From an uncultured Pelagibacteraceae bacterium (lineage in GTDB: Bacteria > Pseudomonadota > Alphaproteobacteria > Pelagibacterales > Pelagibacteraceae), in contig CACJUZ010000003.1 of the NCBI GenBank assembly GCA_902596745.1, positions 1 through 64,000 on the forward strand: a stretch of DNA of 64,000 nt, read 5' to 3'. The position numbers and the translations under genes were made by a program. A model generated the notes under the pieces. It did not search any database, had not been told where the DNA came from, and saw only the letters and a list, made by a program, of their open reading frames with translations. Of the stretch, positions 48,533-59,003 are shown in pieces. How positions within the stretch are numbered: position 1 is the stretch's first letter; each line of letters opens with the position of its first letter.

Positions 48533-49006
48533 TTATTTAACTTTAACTGTAACCGATCTTCTATTTTGTGACCAAGCTAATGGAGTAGACTCTGAATTCA
48601 CAGGTCGCTCTTTACCATAACTTATTACCGATATTCTTTTACCCGATATTCCATAAGTCATTAAATAATCTTTAACTGCGTTAGCTCTTCTTTCGCCTAA
48701 AGCCAAGTTGTACTCTCTAGTGCCTCTTTCATCGGCATGACCTTCAATTGTTACATTAAGTTTTTTATTTTTTCTTAAGTATGTAGCTTGTTTTCTTAAA
48801 GTCTCTCTTGAAGCAGAAGTTAGAGAAGATTTGTTAGTAGCAAAAAACACTCTATCTTTAACACCGCTAGCTAAATATTCAACTGTATCTGATCCAGTAT
48901 AAACATCACCAGTAGTTTGTGATTTTTTTGCAGTTGAACATGCGCTTAATGCAAGTGTTGCAAAAAGAATTAAAAATATGTTTCTCAAATTTTTGTTAAA
49001 TTTCAT
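48533..49006 (-). CDS. pal: Peptidoglycan-associated lipoprotein Pal
   Basis: 157 aa. Lipoprotein signal with lipobox LSAC, acylated C23. The OmpA-like domain has VFFATNKSSLTSASRETL, ADERGTREYNLALGERRA and ISYGKERPV. It tethers the outer membrane to peptidoglycan and interacts with TolB. AGGGGA before the ATG is a fair Shine-Dalgarno, and a TATAAT on the minus strand (49072-49067) in the 76-base gap could give pal its own promoter. Confidence 0.97.
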   Translation of the reverse strand: MKFNKNLRNIFLILFATLALSACSTAKKSQTTGDVYTGSDTVEYLASGVKDRVFFATNKSSLTSASRETLRKQATYLRKNKKLNVTIEGHADERGTREYNLALGERRANAVKDYLMTYGISGKRISVISYGKERPVNSESTPLAWSQNRRSVTVKVK

Positions 49007-49082
49007 AGTATCCCCTAAGTTGTTGACGACAATATTTCAAATTATCCTACATTATTCAAGCCTAAATTATACAATAAATACC

Positions 49083-50420
49083 TCACTTTGATAACAATGA
49101 AGACCAAGATGGGTCAGAAGCATCGGTTTCTGTCTTAATTCTTCTCTCATTATAACCTGTGATATCTATAGACCATAATTTAGCGCTGAATCCTTTTCCT
49201 TGCGGGCCTGATTTAGTTTCCCTATAAAAAACTAATACCCTTCCGTTAGGAGACCATGAGGGTGCTTCCTGATAAAAATTTTCAGTAAGTAACCTCTCAC
49301 CCGTTCCGTCTGATCTCATAACTCCAATATAAAATCTTCCTTTCCTAACTTTTGTAAAAGCTATCAAATCTCCTCTTGGTGACCAAACAGGAGTTCCATA
49401 AATACCTTTTCCAAAAGTAATTCTTTTTACATTTGTGCCATCACTCTTCATTACGTAAATTTGTTGAAGTCCACTTCTATCTGAGTTAAAACAAATGTAC
49501 TTTCCATCTGGTGAATATGATGGTGAAGTATCTATTGATGAGTGCTCTGTTATTCTTTCTACCACTCTAGTCTCAAGATCCATAGTAAAAATATCAGAAT
49601 TTCCGTCTTTAGCAAAACTCATAATTATTTTTTTCCCATCAGGTGAAAATCTTGGTGCAAAAGTCATACCTGGAAAGTTTCCAACTACTTCCTGTTTTCC
49701 TGTTTCAATATCTAATAAATATACCCGGGGTAAATTTCTAAAATAAGATAAATAAGTAACCATTTGATTGCTTGGATTAAATCTTGGCGTTAAAACTAAT
49801 TCATTACCCAATGTTAAATACTTTGTTTTAGCCCCGTCTTGATCCATTATAGCTAATTTCTTAACTCTTTGGTTTTTTGGGCCACTTTCAGCAACATAAA
49901 TTATTCTTGTGTCAAAATATCCTGCTTCTCCTGTTAATCTTTCATAAATTTTATCTGAAATTATATGAGCTACTCTTCTCCAATTAGAAGGTGTTGTGGT
50001 AAATGATAAAGCTATCATTTCTTTTGAAGCAGTCAAATCCCATAACCTAAACTCAACTTTTAACTTGTTATTTTTTACTGATAATTTGCCAGTAACTAGA
50101 GCTTGTGCTTTTATCAGTCTCCAATCTTCAAATCTAGGTTTTAAATGTGCAATGTCTGGTTTTTGAACAAACGCCTCTTTTTTTAAAGGATTAAAAAGTC
50201 CAGTTGATCTAAAGTTTTTTTCTATTATCGCTGATACGTTAATACCAAGTTTTTTTATATCAATATTTTCCAATTTTTCTGAGGAATTTTCCACATGTAA
50301 CGGTGAAACAGCAATTGGTAATGGATCTAAATTTCCTCTTGTAATATCAACTTTAATCAATGCATTTAAATTAGGAATTAGATTTAAATAAACAAAAAAT
50401 AATAAAATTACTTTTTTCAT
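49083..50420 (-). CDS. tolB: Tol-Pal system translocation protein TolB
   Basis: 445 aa. Signal peptide (about 1-20), N-terminal domain, then a six-bladed beta-propeller with repeated [24 protein letters not shown] and WSPNGRVL motifs. It is periplasmic and bridges TolA and Pal. It is four bases downstream of tolA and followed by pal. Confidence 0.97.
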   Translation of the reverse strand: MKKVILLFFVYLNLIPNLNALIKVDITRGNLDPLPIAVSPLHVENSSEKLENIDIKKLGINVSAIIEKNFRSTGLFNPLKKEAFVQKPDIAHLKPRFEDWRLIKAQALVTGKLSVKNNKLKVEFRLWDLTASKEMIALSFTTTPSNWRRVAHIISDKIYERLTGEAGYFDTRIIYVAESGPKNQRVKKLAIMDQDGAKTKYLTLGNELVLTPRFNPSNQMVTYLSYFRNLPRVYLLDIETGKQEVVGNFPGMTFAPRFSPDGKKIIMSFAKDGNSDIFTMDLETRVVERITEHSSIDTSPSYSPDGKYICFNSDRSGLQQIYVMKSDGTNVKRITFGKGIYGTPVWSPRGDLIAFTKVRKGRFYIGVMRSDGTGERLLTENFYQEAPSWSPNGRVLVFYRETKSGPQGKGFSAKLWSIDITGYNERRIKTETDASDPSWSSLLSK

Positions 50421-50424
50421 ACAG

Positions 50425-51231
50425 TTAACCTTTTAACATTTCAGTTGGATCAAAATTTAATTGGATATTCTTCCACTTTTCATACCCCGTAGGTGGGACT
50501 TTAAGAGGCTGACAAAGTCTAACCGCTCTTAATGCACTCTCAGCAAGAATTTTATAAAACTTTTGTCCTGGCATGTTCATTCTTTGGTGATCAACTATTT
50601 CCGATTTAAGTATTGTTCCATCTTTTTTAAGCTCTAATTTTAATCTTACCAGTAAATCTTTATCATACGGCAATCCTAAAGGAACGCTCCAACAACCAAA
50701 TATTTGTGCTCTTAGGGCATCCTCTTCTGATAAACTCAAACCAGTAGCAAAGCTATTTTTTACATTACTTTGTGTTAACTTTTTGTTTTCAATTTCTTTT
50801 AATGCTTGTTCCTCTTTGGCTTTATCTATTAAAGCCGCAATTTCATTTGTATTTATCAATTCTTCTTTCTCAAACTCTGATGATTGTCTGATTTGTGGCT
50901 TAATCTCTTCTGGATTTTGTTTTTTCTTAATAATTTCTTTTTTTTCCTCTTTATCATTGGGTAGAGGAATTCTATCTGGTTTTTCTTTAGCTTTTGCAGA
51001 TGGAGGTGCTTGCTCAGATACAACTCTTTTTTCCTCTTTTTTAACCTTATCAATTATTTTTCTAGCTTTAGGAGCAAAAGGAATATTAGTTTTGTCTGTA
51101 ATCTGTATTAATTCAACTGAGACAATCGGTGGTAAATTAATAGGTTCTCTAGTCATGAAAGGTAGAGATAGGGCTGTTAACACAATCATCATTAAGTGAA
51201 AAATTATTGAATAAAATAAACTTTTTGTCAT
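50425..51231 (-). CDS. tolA: TolA/TonB-like energy transducer of the Tol system
   Basis: 268 aa: one N-terminal transmembrane helix (about 6-24), a Pro/Lys/Glu-rich charged spacer (about 55-155, Lys- and Glu-rich helices) and a C-terminal domain with [12 protein letters not shown] and [13 protein letters not shown]. The position between tolR and tolB and the layout support TolA rather than TonB. It would transmit proton-motive force from TolQR to TolB/Pal. Confidence 0.88.
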   Translation of the reverse strand: MTKSLFYSIIFHLMMIVLTALSLPFMTREPINLPPIVSVELIQITDKTNIPFAPKARKIIDKVKKEEKRVVSEQAPPSAKAKEKPDRIPLPNDKEEKKEIIKKKQNPEEIKPQIRQSSEFEKEELINTNEIAALIDKAKEEQALKEIENKKLTQSNVKNSFATGLSLSEEDALRAQIFGCWSVPLGLPYDKDLLVRLKLELKKDGTILKSEIVDHQRMNMPGQKFYKILAESALRAVRLCQPLKVPPTGYEKWKNIQLNFDPTEMLKG

Positions 51232-51238
51232 TAAACAT

Positions 51239-51652
51239 TTAATTTTTATACGGCTCTGATATCAGAGCAACTTTTGAAAATCCAGCGCCGGAAAGCGTTC
51301 CCATTACCTCTAATACTCGACCATAGTTAATATTTTTATCTCCTCTTACATAAATTCTTGTGTCTGTTCTATTTTTTGCTATTGCAAGTAATTTTGGAAT
51401 AATCTTGTTATAACTTACTTTATGTTCTTGGATGAATACTTCACCTTTAGAATTAATTGATAAAGTTAGAGGTTCTTGATCATCTGGCAAAGAGTCCGCT
51501 GCTGACTCTGGTAAATCTACTTGTACACCAACTGTAAGTAAGGGTGCGGTTACCATAAAAATAATTAATAATACCAACATTACATCTACAAAGGGAGTAA
51601 CATTTATTTCGCTCATCGGTTGGTTTTTAGAGCGTTTAAAATCTAATGCCAT
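51239..51652 (-). CDS. tolR: Tol-Pal system protein TolR (ExbD family)
   Basis: 137 aa: one transmembrane helix (about 22-42) with the proton-translocating D23 in MSEINVTPFVDVML, then a periplasmic domain with DTRIYVRGDKNINYG. It pairs with TolQ, encoded five bases upstream. Confidence 0.95.
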   Translation of the reverse strand: MALDFKRSKNQPMSEINVTPFVDVMLVLLIIFMVTAPLLTVGVQVDLPESAADSLPDDQEPLTLSINSKGEVFIQEHKVSYNKIIPKLLAIAKNRTDTRIYVRGDKNINYGRVLEVMGTLSGAGFSKVALISEPYKN

Positions 51653-51657
51653 AATAA

Positions 51658-52338
51658 TTAAATAATTGATAAAAATCTTTTTGAGAAATTATCTAGTCGG
51701 GCAACATAGTTTTTTGTGTCACTATTAAACTTATTGTAAGCAATAACTGCTGGTATCGCAGCTAAAAGACCAAGAGCAGTTGCAAATAAAGCTTCAGCAA
51801 TACCAGGTGCTACAATTGCTAAACTTGTATTTCTTGAAATAGCTATCGATTGAAACGAATTCATTATTCCCCAAACAGTTCCAAATAATCCTATGAAAGG
51901 AGCTGTTGCTCCAACTGTTGCAAGAAAAGTAAAATTTTTTTCTATTACTTTTATTTGATTATCTGTATTAATTTCTAAAACTCTCTCAACTCTAGCAAGC
52001 TGTACTGCGGATGACTTCGAGCGAGTTTTTCTCAACTCACTCATAGCTGATCTGAAAATTAAAACTGCTGGATCATTTGATTTAGCAGGTAAATTGTTAT
52101 CAAAACTTTCAGCTGATTTTGCTTTCCAAAATTTATTTTCAAAGTCTAATATTGAACTATTAATTTTTTTAAATAATCTATATTTGTCAAAAATTAGAGC
52201 CCAAGAGTAAACTGAAGCTGCTATCAGAATTAATATTACAGATTTAACCACAAAGTCTGCTCTTAAAAATAAACTTAAAAGAGAAAAATCTGTACTTCCT
52301 CCTAATCCAACGACCTGTGATGCAATTTCTTGTTCCAT
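51658..52338 (-). CDS. tolQ: Tol-Pal system protein TolQ (ExbB family)
   Basis: 226 aa with three transmembrane helices: about 26-48, then LATVGATAPFIGLFGTVWGI and GIAEALFATALGLLAAIPAV (last two are the MotA/TolQ/ExbB signature). It forms the proton-driven motor with TolR. It is the first gene of tolQRAB-pal; no Shine-Dalgarno is visible. Confidence 0.96.
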   Translation of the reverse strand: MEQEIASQVVGLGGSTDFSLLSLFLRADFVVKSVILILIAASVYSWALIFDKYRLFKKINSSILDFENKFWKAKSAESFDNNLPAKSNDPAVLIFRSAMSELRKTRSKSSAVQLARVERVLEINTDNQIKVIEKNFTFLATVGATAPFIGLFGTVWGIMNSFQSIAISRNTSLAIVAPGIAEALFATALGLLAAIPAVIAYNKFNSDTKNYVARLDNFSKRFLSII

Positions 52339-52396
52339 TGTATTTCAATACTTTTAGATTGTGTCATGAATTTGTCTTATAAATACTATCCTAGCC

Positions 52397-52891
52397 TTAT
52401 TTTAAGTCTACTTTAATGCCAGTTTCGCTAAAAAATCTTGCAATTAAAATAGCATCAGACTTATTTACATCCTTTTTTTTGGATAATTTTTCTGCAAATG
52501 AAGGATACATTTCGATTACTTTGGTACGACTCGCATCTTTTGATGAATTGATTAACTCAAAATGCTTTTTCCATTTAGATGGTCTTACAAAAAAAATTGG
52601 TAATTTTAGGGTTGCACTTATACCTTTTATTGCTCCAAAGGTCTGACCAAAATTAAACATACTTGTAACTCCTTGACCTGGCATTGCATTTACTTGTTCA
52701 ACAACAACAACACTTTTACTTATGTCTATTATATTGCTTGAAATAAATTGCGATAAATGTGCACTATTTAACTGTCTTTTATTTTTTTTTCCTTCGGACA
52801 TTGTAGGAAGATCAATAACATCTACTATTTTTTTTTCATCTAAAATAGCTATGGCTCCGGCTATTCCTGGATCAATTCCGAATATTCTCAT
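52397..52891 (-). CDS. ruvC: Holliday junction endonuclease RuvC
   Basis: 164 aa. Catalytic D7 in FGIDPGIAGAIAI, an acidic VVVEQVNAMPGQG segment (E70) and a C-terminal KKDVNKSDAILIARF holding the last Asp. RuvA and RuvB are not in the window. It is 14 bases downstream of yebC, a neighbour common in proteobacteria (yebC-ruvC), and 58 bases upstream of tolQ. Confidence 0.93.
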   Translation of the reverse strand: MRIFGIDPGIAGAIAILDEKKIVDVIDLPTMSEGKKNKRQLNSAHLSQFISSNIIDISKSVVVVEQVNAMPGQGVTSMFNFGQTFGAIKGISATLKLPIFFVRPSKWKKHFELINSSKDASRTKVIEMYPSFAEKLSKKKDVNKSDAILIARFFSETGIKVDLK

Positions 52892-52905
52892 TATTTGTTT
52901 TTCTT

Positions 52906-53622
52906 TTAAAATTCACAATTTATAAATATATTTTGGATATCGTCCACTTCGTCTAAGCTTTCTAACATATTAACAACTTTATCTTTTTGCTCATTTGATA
53001 ATTTTAAAACGTTATGTGCTCTCCACTCTATACCAGAGTATATAAAATTACTTATTTTTTTTTCTATGCTACTTTTTACTTTATAAAAGTCCTTTTTTTC
53101 ACATATGATTTCATGGTAATTATTTGAACTTTCACATTCATTTGCGCCTGAGTTAATAGCCAACTCAAGAGCTGAGTCGTTATTTAAATTTTTGTTATCA
53201 ATACGGATTATTCCGCAATTATAAAAAAGATGAGATGTAGACCCATTTTCTCCTAATCTACCTCCATTTTTTTGTAAAATGGTTCTAATTGTTGAGGCTG
53301 TTCTATTTTTATTATCAGTTAGCGTCTCAATTATCAGTGCAGTATTAAAAGCTCCATAGCCTTCATATTTTAAATTTTCATAGTTTTCTCCAGAGTTTGT
53401 CTCCGACTTGCTTATTGCTCGATTAATATTTTCTTTAGGCATATTAGATTGTTTGGCTATTTGAATAGCAGATCTCAATCTTGGATTCATATCCGGATCT
53501 TTATCACCAAGTTTTGCTGCAACAGTAATTTCTCTTGATAATTTAGAAAATAATTTAGATCTTACTTTATCTTGTCTTCCTTTTTTATGCTTGATACCTG
53601 CCCAGTGAGAATGTCCAGCCAT
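52906..53622 (-). CDS. yebC: YebC/PmpR family transcription/translation regulator
   Basis: 238 aa. Begins MAGHSHWAGIKHKKGRQD, then NMPKENINRAI, YEGYGAFNTALIIETLTDN and NGGRLGENGSTSHLF. The family was described as DNA-binding regulators and more recently as a factor relieving ribosome stalling. It precedes ruvC. Confidence 0.95.
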   Translation of the reverse strand: MAGHSHWAGIKHKKGRQDKVRSKLFSKLSREITVAAKLGDKDPDMNPRLRSAIQIAKQSNMPKENINRAISKSETNSGENYENLKYEGYGAFNTALIIETLTDNKNRTASTIRTILQKNGGRLGENGSTSHLFYNCGIIRIDNKNLNNDSALELAINSGANECESSNNYHEIICEKKDFYKVKSSIEKKISNFIYSGIEWRAHNVLKLSNEQKDKVVNMLESLDEVDDIQNIFINCEF

Positions 53623-53623
53623 T

Positions 53624-54430
53624 TTAAAATATTTGTTTTAAATTACCGCCTAAAATTATCTGATTAATATCCTTAGCTAAACCTGTATTTTCATCAGCAT
53701 CAACTATAACACCACAAATAGAGGCCTTTCCTTTAGCCGGAAAATGACTTTCAGCAGTTGGATCTTTTTTAAATTTTTTAATAGAATTATATTTATTCAT
53801 TCCGATAACAGAGTCATAATCACCACACATCCCTAAATCTGTTTGATATGCGGTTCCGTTGTTTAAAATTTTTGTATCAGATGTCGGCACATGAGTGTGC
53901 GTACCAACAAGTATTGTGACTCTTCCGTCCAAATAATGACCTAATGCCATTTTTTCACTCGTTATCTCTCCGTGTAAATCAACAACAATAAAATCGGCAT
54001 CTTTTTTTAATATTATATTTTTAAGTATCTTTTCTGTAAATGAAAATAAATCTTGGCTTTTTTTCATAAAAACATTTCCAATTAAATTTATAACAGCTAT
54101 TTTTTTATTTTTAATCTCGTAAACTGCGTATCCTTTTCCAGGCTGTCCCTCTAGTAAATTTGCCGGTCTAATTAATTTTTTTTCTTTATCAATTATTTCT
54201 AATATTTCTTTTTGATCCCATATATGATTTCCAGACGTAATTACATCTACACCGGAGTCAATTAAATCTTTAAAATTTTCTTTAGTAATTCCTTTCCCGT
54301 TGTCTGCTGCATTTTCTCCATTAACTACTGTAAAATCAATTTTTTTTTCTTTTATAATTTCTTTTAATTTTAATTTTATTATATTTACGCCTGAAGGTCC
54401 GCAAACATCGCCTAATAAAAGAAATCTCAT
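53624..54430 (-). CDS. YmdB family metallophosphoesterase
   Basis: 268 aa. MRFLLLGDVCGPSG at the N-terminus, VVNGENAADNGKGI, SGNHIWDQKE, DLHGEITSEKMALG and GTHTHVPTSD are the metal-binding motifs of the YmdB (TIGR00282) family, which has 2',3'-cyclic-nucleotide phosphodiesterase activity in Bacillus. Cytoplasmic. Its start overlaps the fau stop by 4 bases and it ends 1 base before yebC. Confidence 0.93.
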   Translation of the reverse strand: MRFLLLGDVCGPSGVNIIKLKLKEIIKEKKIDFTVVNGENAADNGKGITKENFKDLIDSGVDVITSGNHIWDQKEILEIIDKEKKLIRPANLLEGQPGKGYAVYEIKNKKIAVINLIGNVFMKKSQDLFSFTEKILKNIILKKDADFIVVDLHGEITSEKMALGHYLDGRVTILVGTHTHVPTSDTKILNNGTAYQTDLGMCGDYDSVIGMNKYNSIKKFKKDPTAESHFPAKGKASICGVIVDADENTGLAKDINQIILGGNLKQIF

Positions 54431-54990
54431 TCTATGAATCCCTTTTCTGTAAATATATTGTTGAGTTGAAAATCAAAACTTGATGACGGTATTTTTTTGA
54501 ATTTTTGAAATGAAAAAGCAACTCCAATAGCTTCTACTTTATTATTTAATTTATATAATTGTTTTAAATATCTGTCATAAAAACCTTTTCCATAACCAAG
54601 TCTATTTCTATTATTATCAAAAGCTAAAAGTGGAACTAGTACAATGTCAGGTAGGTAAATTTTTTTTTGTTTTTTTAGAGGTTCAGGTATTCCAAACTTG
54701 TTTACTAATAGTACATCTCTCTCCTTCCATTCAACAAAACTCAATAAATTATTATTTTGTATTTTAGGTAATAGAAATTTAACGTTACATGTTTTAAAAC
54801 TTTCTAAAATTTTAAGAATATTAATCTCATAATTGGATGGGTAATAAAGCGCTATAATGGGTTTTTTAATTGTTTTAGTTTTCCTTTTTAAATATTCAGA
54901 TAGTTTAGTAAATTTTTCTTTAGAAAGCTCGAAATATTTTTTTTTTCTTAAAGATAAAAATTTTTTTCTTAATTGAATTTTAGTTTTCAT
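54427..54990 (-). CDS. fau: 5-formyltetrahydrofolate cyclo-ligase
   Basis: 187 aa. LRKKFLSLRKKKYFELS, ALYYPSNYEINI, the diagnostic LVPLLAFDNNRNRLGYGKGFYDRYL (partial) and AIGVAFSFQ. It recycles 5-formyl-THF to methenyl-THF, linking with fhs in C1 metabolism. It overlaps zapA by one base; zapA-fau is a classic neighbour pair. Confidence 0.95.
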   Translation of the reverse strand: MKTKIQLRKKFLSLRKKKYFELSKEKFTKLSEYLKRKTKTIKKPIIALYYPSNYEINILKILESFKTCNVKFLLPKIQNNNLLSFVEWKERDVLLVNKFGIPEPLKKQKKIYLPDIVLVPLLAFDNNRNRLGYGKGFYDRYLKQLYKLNNKVEAIGVAFSFQKFKKIPSSSFDFQLNNIFTEKGFIE

Positions 54991-55436
54991 TACTGAATTT
55001 TAGAGGTCGTTTCAGCATTTTTTATAATTTTTTCAAGAGATTTAGTTGTTTTATCTAACATGTTTTCATACATATTGTTAGCTTCTTCGATATTCTTTTT
55101 AATTTTATTAATTTCTTTATTAAGGTCTTTTATTTCCTCTTCTTTATTATCTTTATACTTAATTGCTAAAGCTTTTAACTCTTTAAATTTATTTGATAGA
55201 TCGTCAAGTTTGTTTTTTTGATCACTTATTCGTCTTCTTAAGTCAAAATGTTCATCTATCAACTTGATTGCTGCGATCAGTAAAAGTTTATTCTCGCCTA
55301 TATTTCCTAATTTTTTTTTCAACTCAAAATATCTTTTATCCAAAAAGGAAGTTAATTTTTTCAAAGATTCTTCTTGTCCGTCATCACACGAAAGCAGATA
55401 ATCCTTTCCATTAAATTTGATATTTACGTTTGCCAT
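54990..55436 (-). CDS. zapA: Cell division protein ZapA
   Basis: 148 aa. N-terminal ZapA fold (VNIKFNGKDYLLSCDDGQEE, LTSFLDKRYFELKK, LLLIAAIKLIDEHFDLR) followed by a long coiled coil (about 70-140). ZapA crosslinks FtsZ filaments. It overlaps the upstream coiled-coil gene by 13 bases. Confidence 0.88.
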   Translation of the reverse strand: MANVNIKFNGKDYLLSCDDGQEESLKKLTSFLDKRYFELKKKLGNIGENKLLLIAAIKLIDEHFDLRRRISDQKNKLDDLSNKFKELKALAIKYKDNKEEEIKDLNKEINKIKKNIEEANNMYENMLDKTTKSLEKIIKNAETTSKIQ

Positions 55437-55747
55437 TTTTCAATTTCCTCCACTAAGCTAAGTGTTTCTTGATTTAAATCATTGATATCTTGGTTAAATT
55501 TTTTCTCAAGTTCTTTCTTAGATTTCAATTGCTGTTCAAGTTTTTTCACTCTATCGGTTAAATATTTATGCTCTCTTAGAATTTCTTGATTTTTCTTTTC
55601 CAGCTCGTCTTTCTCGGACTTGATAGAATCTCTCTCTCTCAAAACTGACTTACTAACTGAGCTGTGTTGTGAATAACTTATATTTAATTCTCCTAATTTT
55701 TCTATTAACTGATTTAAATTAGTTTCTTTTTTCTCAAAGTTTTTCAT
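55424..55747 (-). CDS. Small coiled-coil protein upstream of zapA
   Basis: 107 aa, almost wholly predicted coiled coil (heptads of Leu/Ile with many Glu, Lys and Asn), no signal peptide or membrane segment. Alphaproteobacterial zapA genes are often preceded by a short coiled-coil ORF of this kind (DUF4164-like); I cannot be sure of the family. By position it may assist ZapA at the division site. Divergent from tkt, 59 bases away. Confidence 0.75.
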   Translation of the reverse strand: MKNFEKKETNLNQLIEKLGELNISYSQHSSVSKSVLRERDSIKSEKDELEKKNQEILREHKYLTDRVKKLEQQLKSKKELEKKFNQDINDLNQETLSLVEEIEKWQT

Positions 55748-55767
55748 TTTAATTTTGTATCATAATA

Positions 55768-55796
55768 TTGATATACTTACTCTAAGTCTATATAGG
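55768..55796 (+). promoter_or_regulatory. Promoter of tkt
   Basis: TTGATA (55768-55773), a 17-base spacer and TATAGG (55791-55796). Transcription would start about 55803, only a few bases before the GTG start at 55807; no Shine-Dalgarno. Confidence 0.55.
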
Positions 55797-55806
55797 TAAA
55801 TTAGTA

Positions 55807-57789
55807 GTGAATATAAAAGTTAATCAATTAGCAAACGCGATTAGATTTTTATCTATCGACGCAGTTCAAAAAGCCAATTCAGGGCATCCGGGTATGCCTA
55901 TGGGTATGGCAGATGTAGCTACGGTTTTATTTAAATTCCACCTCAGGTTTAATCCAAAAAATCCATCCTGGATTAATAGAGATAGATTTATTTTATCTGC
56001 TGGACACGGATCAATGCTTCTTTACTCATTACTTTACTTAACTGGATACGAAAAAGTAAAACTAGACGATATTAAAAATTTTAGACAGTTAAACTCTATT
56101 TGTGCAGGACATCCAGAATATATAAATAATTCAGGAATTGAGACTACCACTGGTCCTCTAGGACAAGGTTTAGCAAACTCTGTTGGTTTAGCTATAGCAT
56201 CGGAGATTTATAAAAAAAAATTTGGTTCAAAAATAATTAATCACAAAACATATGTTATAGCTAGTGATGGTGATTTAATGGAGGGAATTAGTCACGAGTC
56301 TATGAGTTTAGCTGGTCATTTAAAACTAAAAAATTTAATTGTATTTTTTGACAATAATAAAATTTCAATTGATGGATCAACTTCATTAAGTGTATCAGAT
56401 AATTATAAAAAAAGATTTGAGTCTTATGGATGGAATTTTTTAGAAATTAACGGCCATAATGAGAAGCAAATAAATAATGCGATAAAGAAGGCTCAGAAAT
56501 CAAATAAACCAACTTTAATTTCTTGTAAAACTATTATTGGATTCGGGTCGCCTAATAAATCGGGAAAGTCGTCTTCTCATGGCGCACCTTTAGGTGAAGA
56601 TGAAATAAAATTAGTTAGAAAAAAATTAAAATGGCCACACCCTCCTTTTAAAATACCAGATGAAATTTTAAAAGAGTGGAAAGCGATTGGGTCAAAAGGT
56701 GAAGTTCTAGAACAAAATTGGTTAGATGAACTTAATAAGTCCAAGGTCTCAATTAAAGAAAATTTTAATCGATTAAATAACAAGCTATTTAGGGATGAAT
56801 TAAATGAGTTAGTAACTTCAGAAAAAGAGAAGTACTATAGAGAAAAACCTGCTATGGCCACAAGACAAAGTTCAATGAAAGTTATTGAAGCGCTCAATAA
56901 ATTGTTGCCTAATTTAATCGGAGGTTCAGCAGATCTAAGTGGATCAAATAATACTAAAACTTCAAATTCAGTAATCCTAAATTCAAAAAATTATGGAGGA
57001 AACTATATTCACTTTGGTGTTAGAGAGCATGCGATGGCTGCTGCTATGAATGGTATCGCGCTTTACCATAATCTTATTCCATATGGAGGAACATTTTTAA
57101 TTTTTTCTGATTATTGTAGACCTTCCATTAGACTATCAGCTCTTATGGGATTGCGTGTAATTTATATCTTTTCTCATGACTCAATCGGATTAGGAGAAGA
57201 TGGGCCAACTCATCAACCAATTGAACATTTGTCTAGTCTAAGAGCTATACCAAATTTAAATGTTTTTAGACCTGCAGATATCAATGAAACCCTAGAATGT
57301 TGGGAGGCTTCTTTAAATAATGAGAAAGGACCTAGTGCAATAATACTTTCTAGACAAAAATTAAATTACATAAGTAGTATTCCTGATAAAAAAAACAAAT
57401 GTTTGAGTGGTGCTTATGAATTAAATATTTCTTCTCATGATAATAAAGTTACAATGATAGCTTCTGGGTCTGAAGTAAGCTTAGCTCTTTCTACTCAAGA
57501 GTTGTTAAAAGAAGGAGGTATACACAGTAAAGTTGTTTCTATGCCGTGTCAGGAATTATTTGATCAACAAAGTGAGGAATATAAAAATAAAATATTAGAA
57601 AATGATAGTTTAATAGTTTCAATTGAGGCAGGTACTATTAGTTGTTGGCATAAATATTTAAAAAAAGATGACTTGGGTATTGGTATAAATAAATTTGGTA
57701 AAAGTGCTCCATATAAAGAAATTTTTGAAGAAATGAATTTAACTTCAAATAAAATAGCATCCATCATTCATGAAAAATTAAGAAAATAA
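55807..57789 (+). CDS. tkt: Transketolase
   Basis: 660 aa. [40 protein letters not shown], the TPP motif [13 protein letters not shown] with [11 protein letters not shown], and [22 protein letters not shown] in the Pyr domain. The start is GTG at 55807: alignment with the usual N-terminus ([13 protein letters not shown]) fits and no ATG is near. It begins a run tkt-pgk-fba with short gaps; the gapA gene often placed between tkt and pgk is absent here. Confidence 0.97.
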   Translation: MNIKVNQLANAIRFLSIDAVQKANSGHPGMPMGMADVATVLFKFHLRFNPKNPSWINRDRFILSAGHGSMLLYSLLYLTGYEKVKLDDIKNFRQLNSICAGHPEYINNSGIETTTGPLGQGLANSVGLAIASEIYKKKFGSKIINHKTYVIASDGDLMEGISHESMSLAGHLKLKNLIVFFDNNKISIDGSTSLSVSDNYKKRFESYGWNFLEINGHNEKQINNAIKKAQKSNKPTLISCKTIIGFGSPNKSGKSSSHGAPLGEDEIKLVRKKLKWPHPPFKIPDEILKEWKAIGSKGEVLEQNWLDELNKSKVSIKENFNRLNNKLFRDELNELVTSEKEKYYREKPAMATRQSSMKVIEALNKLLPNLIGGSADLSGSNNTKTSNSVILNSKNYGGNYIHFGVREHAMAAAMNGIALYHNLIPYGGTFLIFSDYCRPSIRLSALMGLRVIYIFSHDSIGLGEDGPTHQPIEHLSSLRAIPNLNVFRPADINETLECWEASLNNEKGPSAIILSRQKLNYISSIPDKKNKCLSGAYELNISSHDNKVTMIASGSEVSLALSTQELLKEGGIHSKVVSMPCQELFDQQSEEYKNKILENDSLIVSIEAGTISCWHKYLKKDDLGIGINKFGKSAPYKEIFEEMNLTSNKIASIIHEKLRK

Positions 57790-57803
57790 TAAACTTTTGG
57801 TTC

Positions 57804-58994
57804 ATGGAAAAAATAAAAAGTTTTAGTAAAAACATTAATATTGAAAATAAAAGAGTAATACTAAGAGCAGACTTTAATGTTCCCATTATAAAAGGAGTGA
57901 TTCAAGATAGTACAAGAATAGATTTAAGTATACCATTTATAAAAAATTTATTAGCCAGAAATACAAAGCTTTTTTTAATTTCTCATCTTGGAAGACCTAA
58001 ATCGGATAAAGATAACAGCTTATCGTTATTGCCTGTTTTCAATTATTTAAAAAGTAAAATAGAAAAAAAAATATTCTTTAATACGAATAAAATTACTAAT
58101 AAAACACAAAAGGAAATATCATATTTAAAAAAAGGTGAAATGATTTTTTTTGAAAATATTAGGTATAATGAGGATGAGATAAAAAATGATGATAATTTTG
58201 CAAAAAATTTATCCTCTATCGGGGATATTTATATAAATGATGCTTTTGCTTGTTCGCATAGAAAACAGTCCTCGATACATAAAATTACTAAATATATAAA
58301 AAGTTCTTATGCTGGGCCTCTTTTGATGAAGGAAATTATCTCAATTAATATGGTGCTTAATAACAAACAAAGTCCAATTACTTGTATAATTGGAGGAGCA
58401 AAAATTTCAACTAAACTTGGGGTTATAACGTCACTTATAAAAAAAATTGATAATTTAATAATAGTGGGAGCGATGGCTAATAATTTTCTAAAATTTAAGG
58501 GGGGTAAAATTGGAAAATCTCTAGTTGAGATCGACGCTGAAAAAACTGTTAAAGAAATTTTAAATGAAGCAGAAAAAAATAATTGCGAAATTATATTACC
58601 TTCTGATTTTGCAGTTTCAAACTCTACTGAAGGAGACGCTAGTTTTAAAGAATTAAAAAATATTAAAGACGATGAGATGATTTTAGATATAGGCCCCCAA
58701 ACTATTGAAAAGATAGGAAAAATAATTGATGCCTCAAAAACAGTGTTGTGGAATGGGCCAGCAGGATTTTTTGAGAATAAAAATTTTCTTAAAGGAACTG
58801 TTTCAATTGCGAAAAAAATCTCTAATAATACAAGTTATAATTCTTTAATATCAATTGTAGGTGGTGGAGATACTATTTCTGCTATTAAAAATGATGATTT
58901 AAATCTAAATTTTACTCACTTATCAACAGCGGGCGGTGCATTTTTAGAATATATTGAGGGAAAAAACTTGCCTGGGATAGAAGTTTTAAAATAA
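57804..58994 (+). CDS. pgk: Phosphoglycerate kinase
   Basis: 396 aa. RVILRADFNVPI, LISHLGRPK, IYINDAFACSHRKQSS, IIGGAKISTKLGV, WNGPAGFFE and IVGGGDTISAI (the C-terminal GGGD) define PGK. It interconverts 1,3-bisphosphoglycerate and 3-phosphoglycerate. It is 14 bases after tkt and 9 bases before the aldolase. Confidence 0.97.
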   Translation: MEKIKSFSKNINIENKRVILRADFNVPIIKGVIQDSTRIDLSIPFIKNLLARNTKLFLISHLGRPKSDKDNSLSLLPVFNYLKSKIEKKIFFNTNKITNKTQKEISYLKKGEMIFFENIRYNEDEIKNDDNFAKNLSSIGDIYINDAFACSHRKQSSIHKITKYIKSSYAGPLLMKEIISINMVLNNKQSPITCIIGGAKISTKLGVITSLIKKIDNLIIVGAMANNFLKFKGGKIGKSLVEIDAEKTVKEILNEAEKNNCEIILPSDFAVSNSTEGDASFKELKNIKDDEMILDIGPQTIEKIGKIIDASKTVLWNGPAGFFENKNFLKGTVSIAKKISNNTSYNSLISIVGGGDTISAIKNDDLNLNFTHLSTAGGAFLEYIEGKNLPGIEVLK

Positions 58995-59003
58995 AAATCA
59001 ATT

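Noticed and set aside
54990..55806. 6S RNA near zapA/fau, a common location in other bacteria
   Set aside because: zapA, fau and the upstream coiled-coil gene overlap, and the only gap (59 bases before tkt) is too short for 6S RNA.
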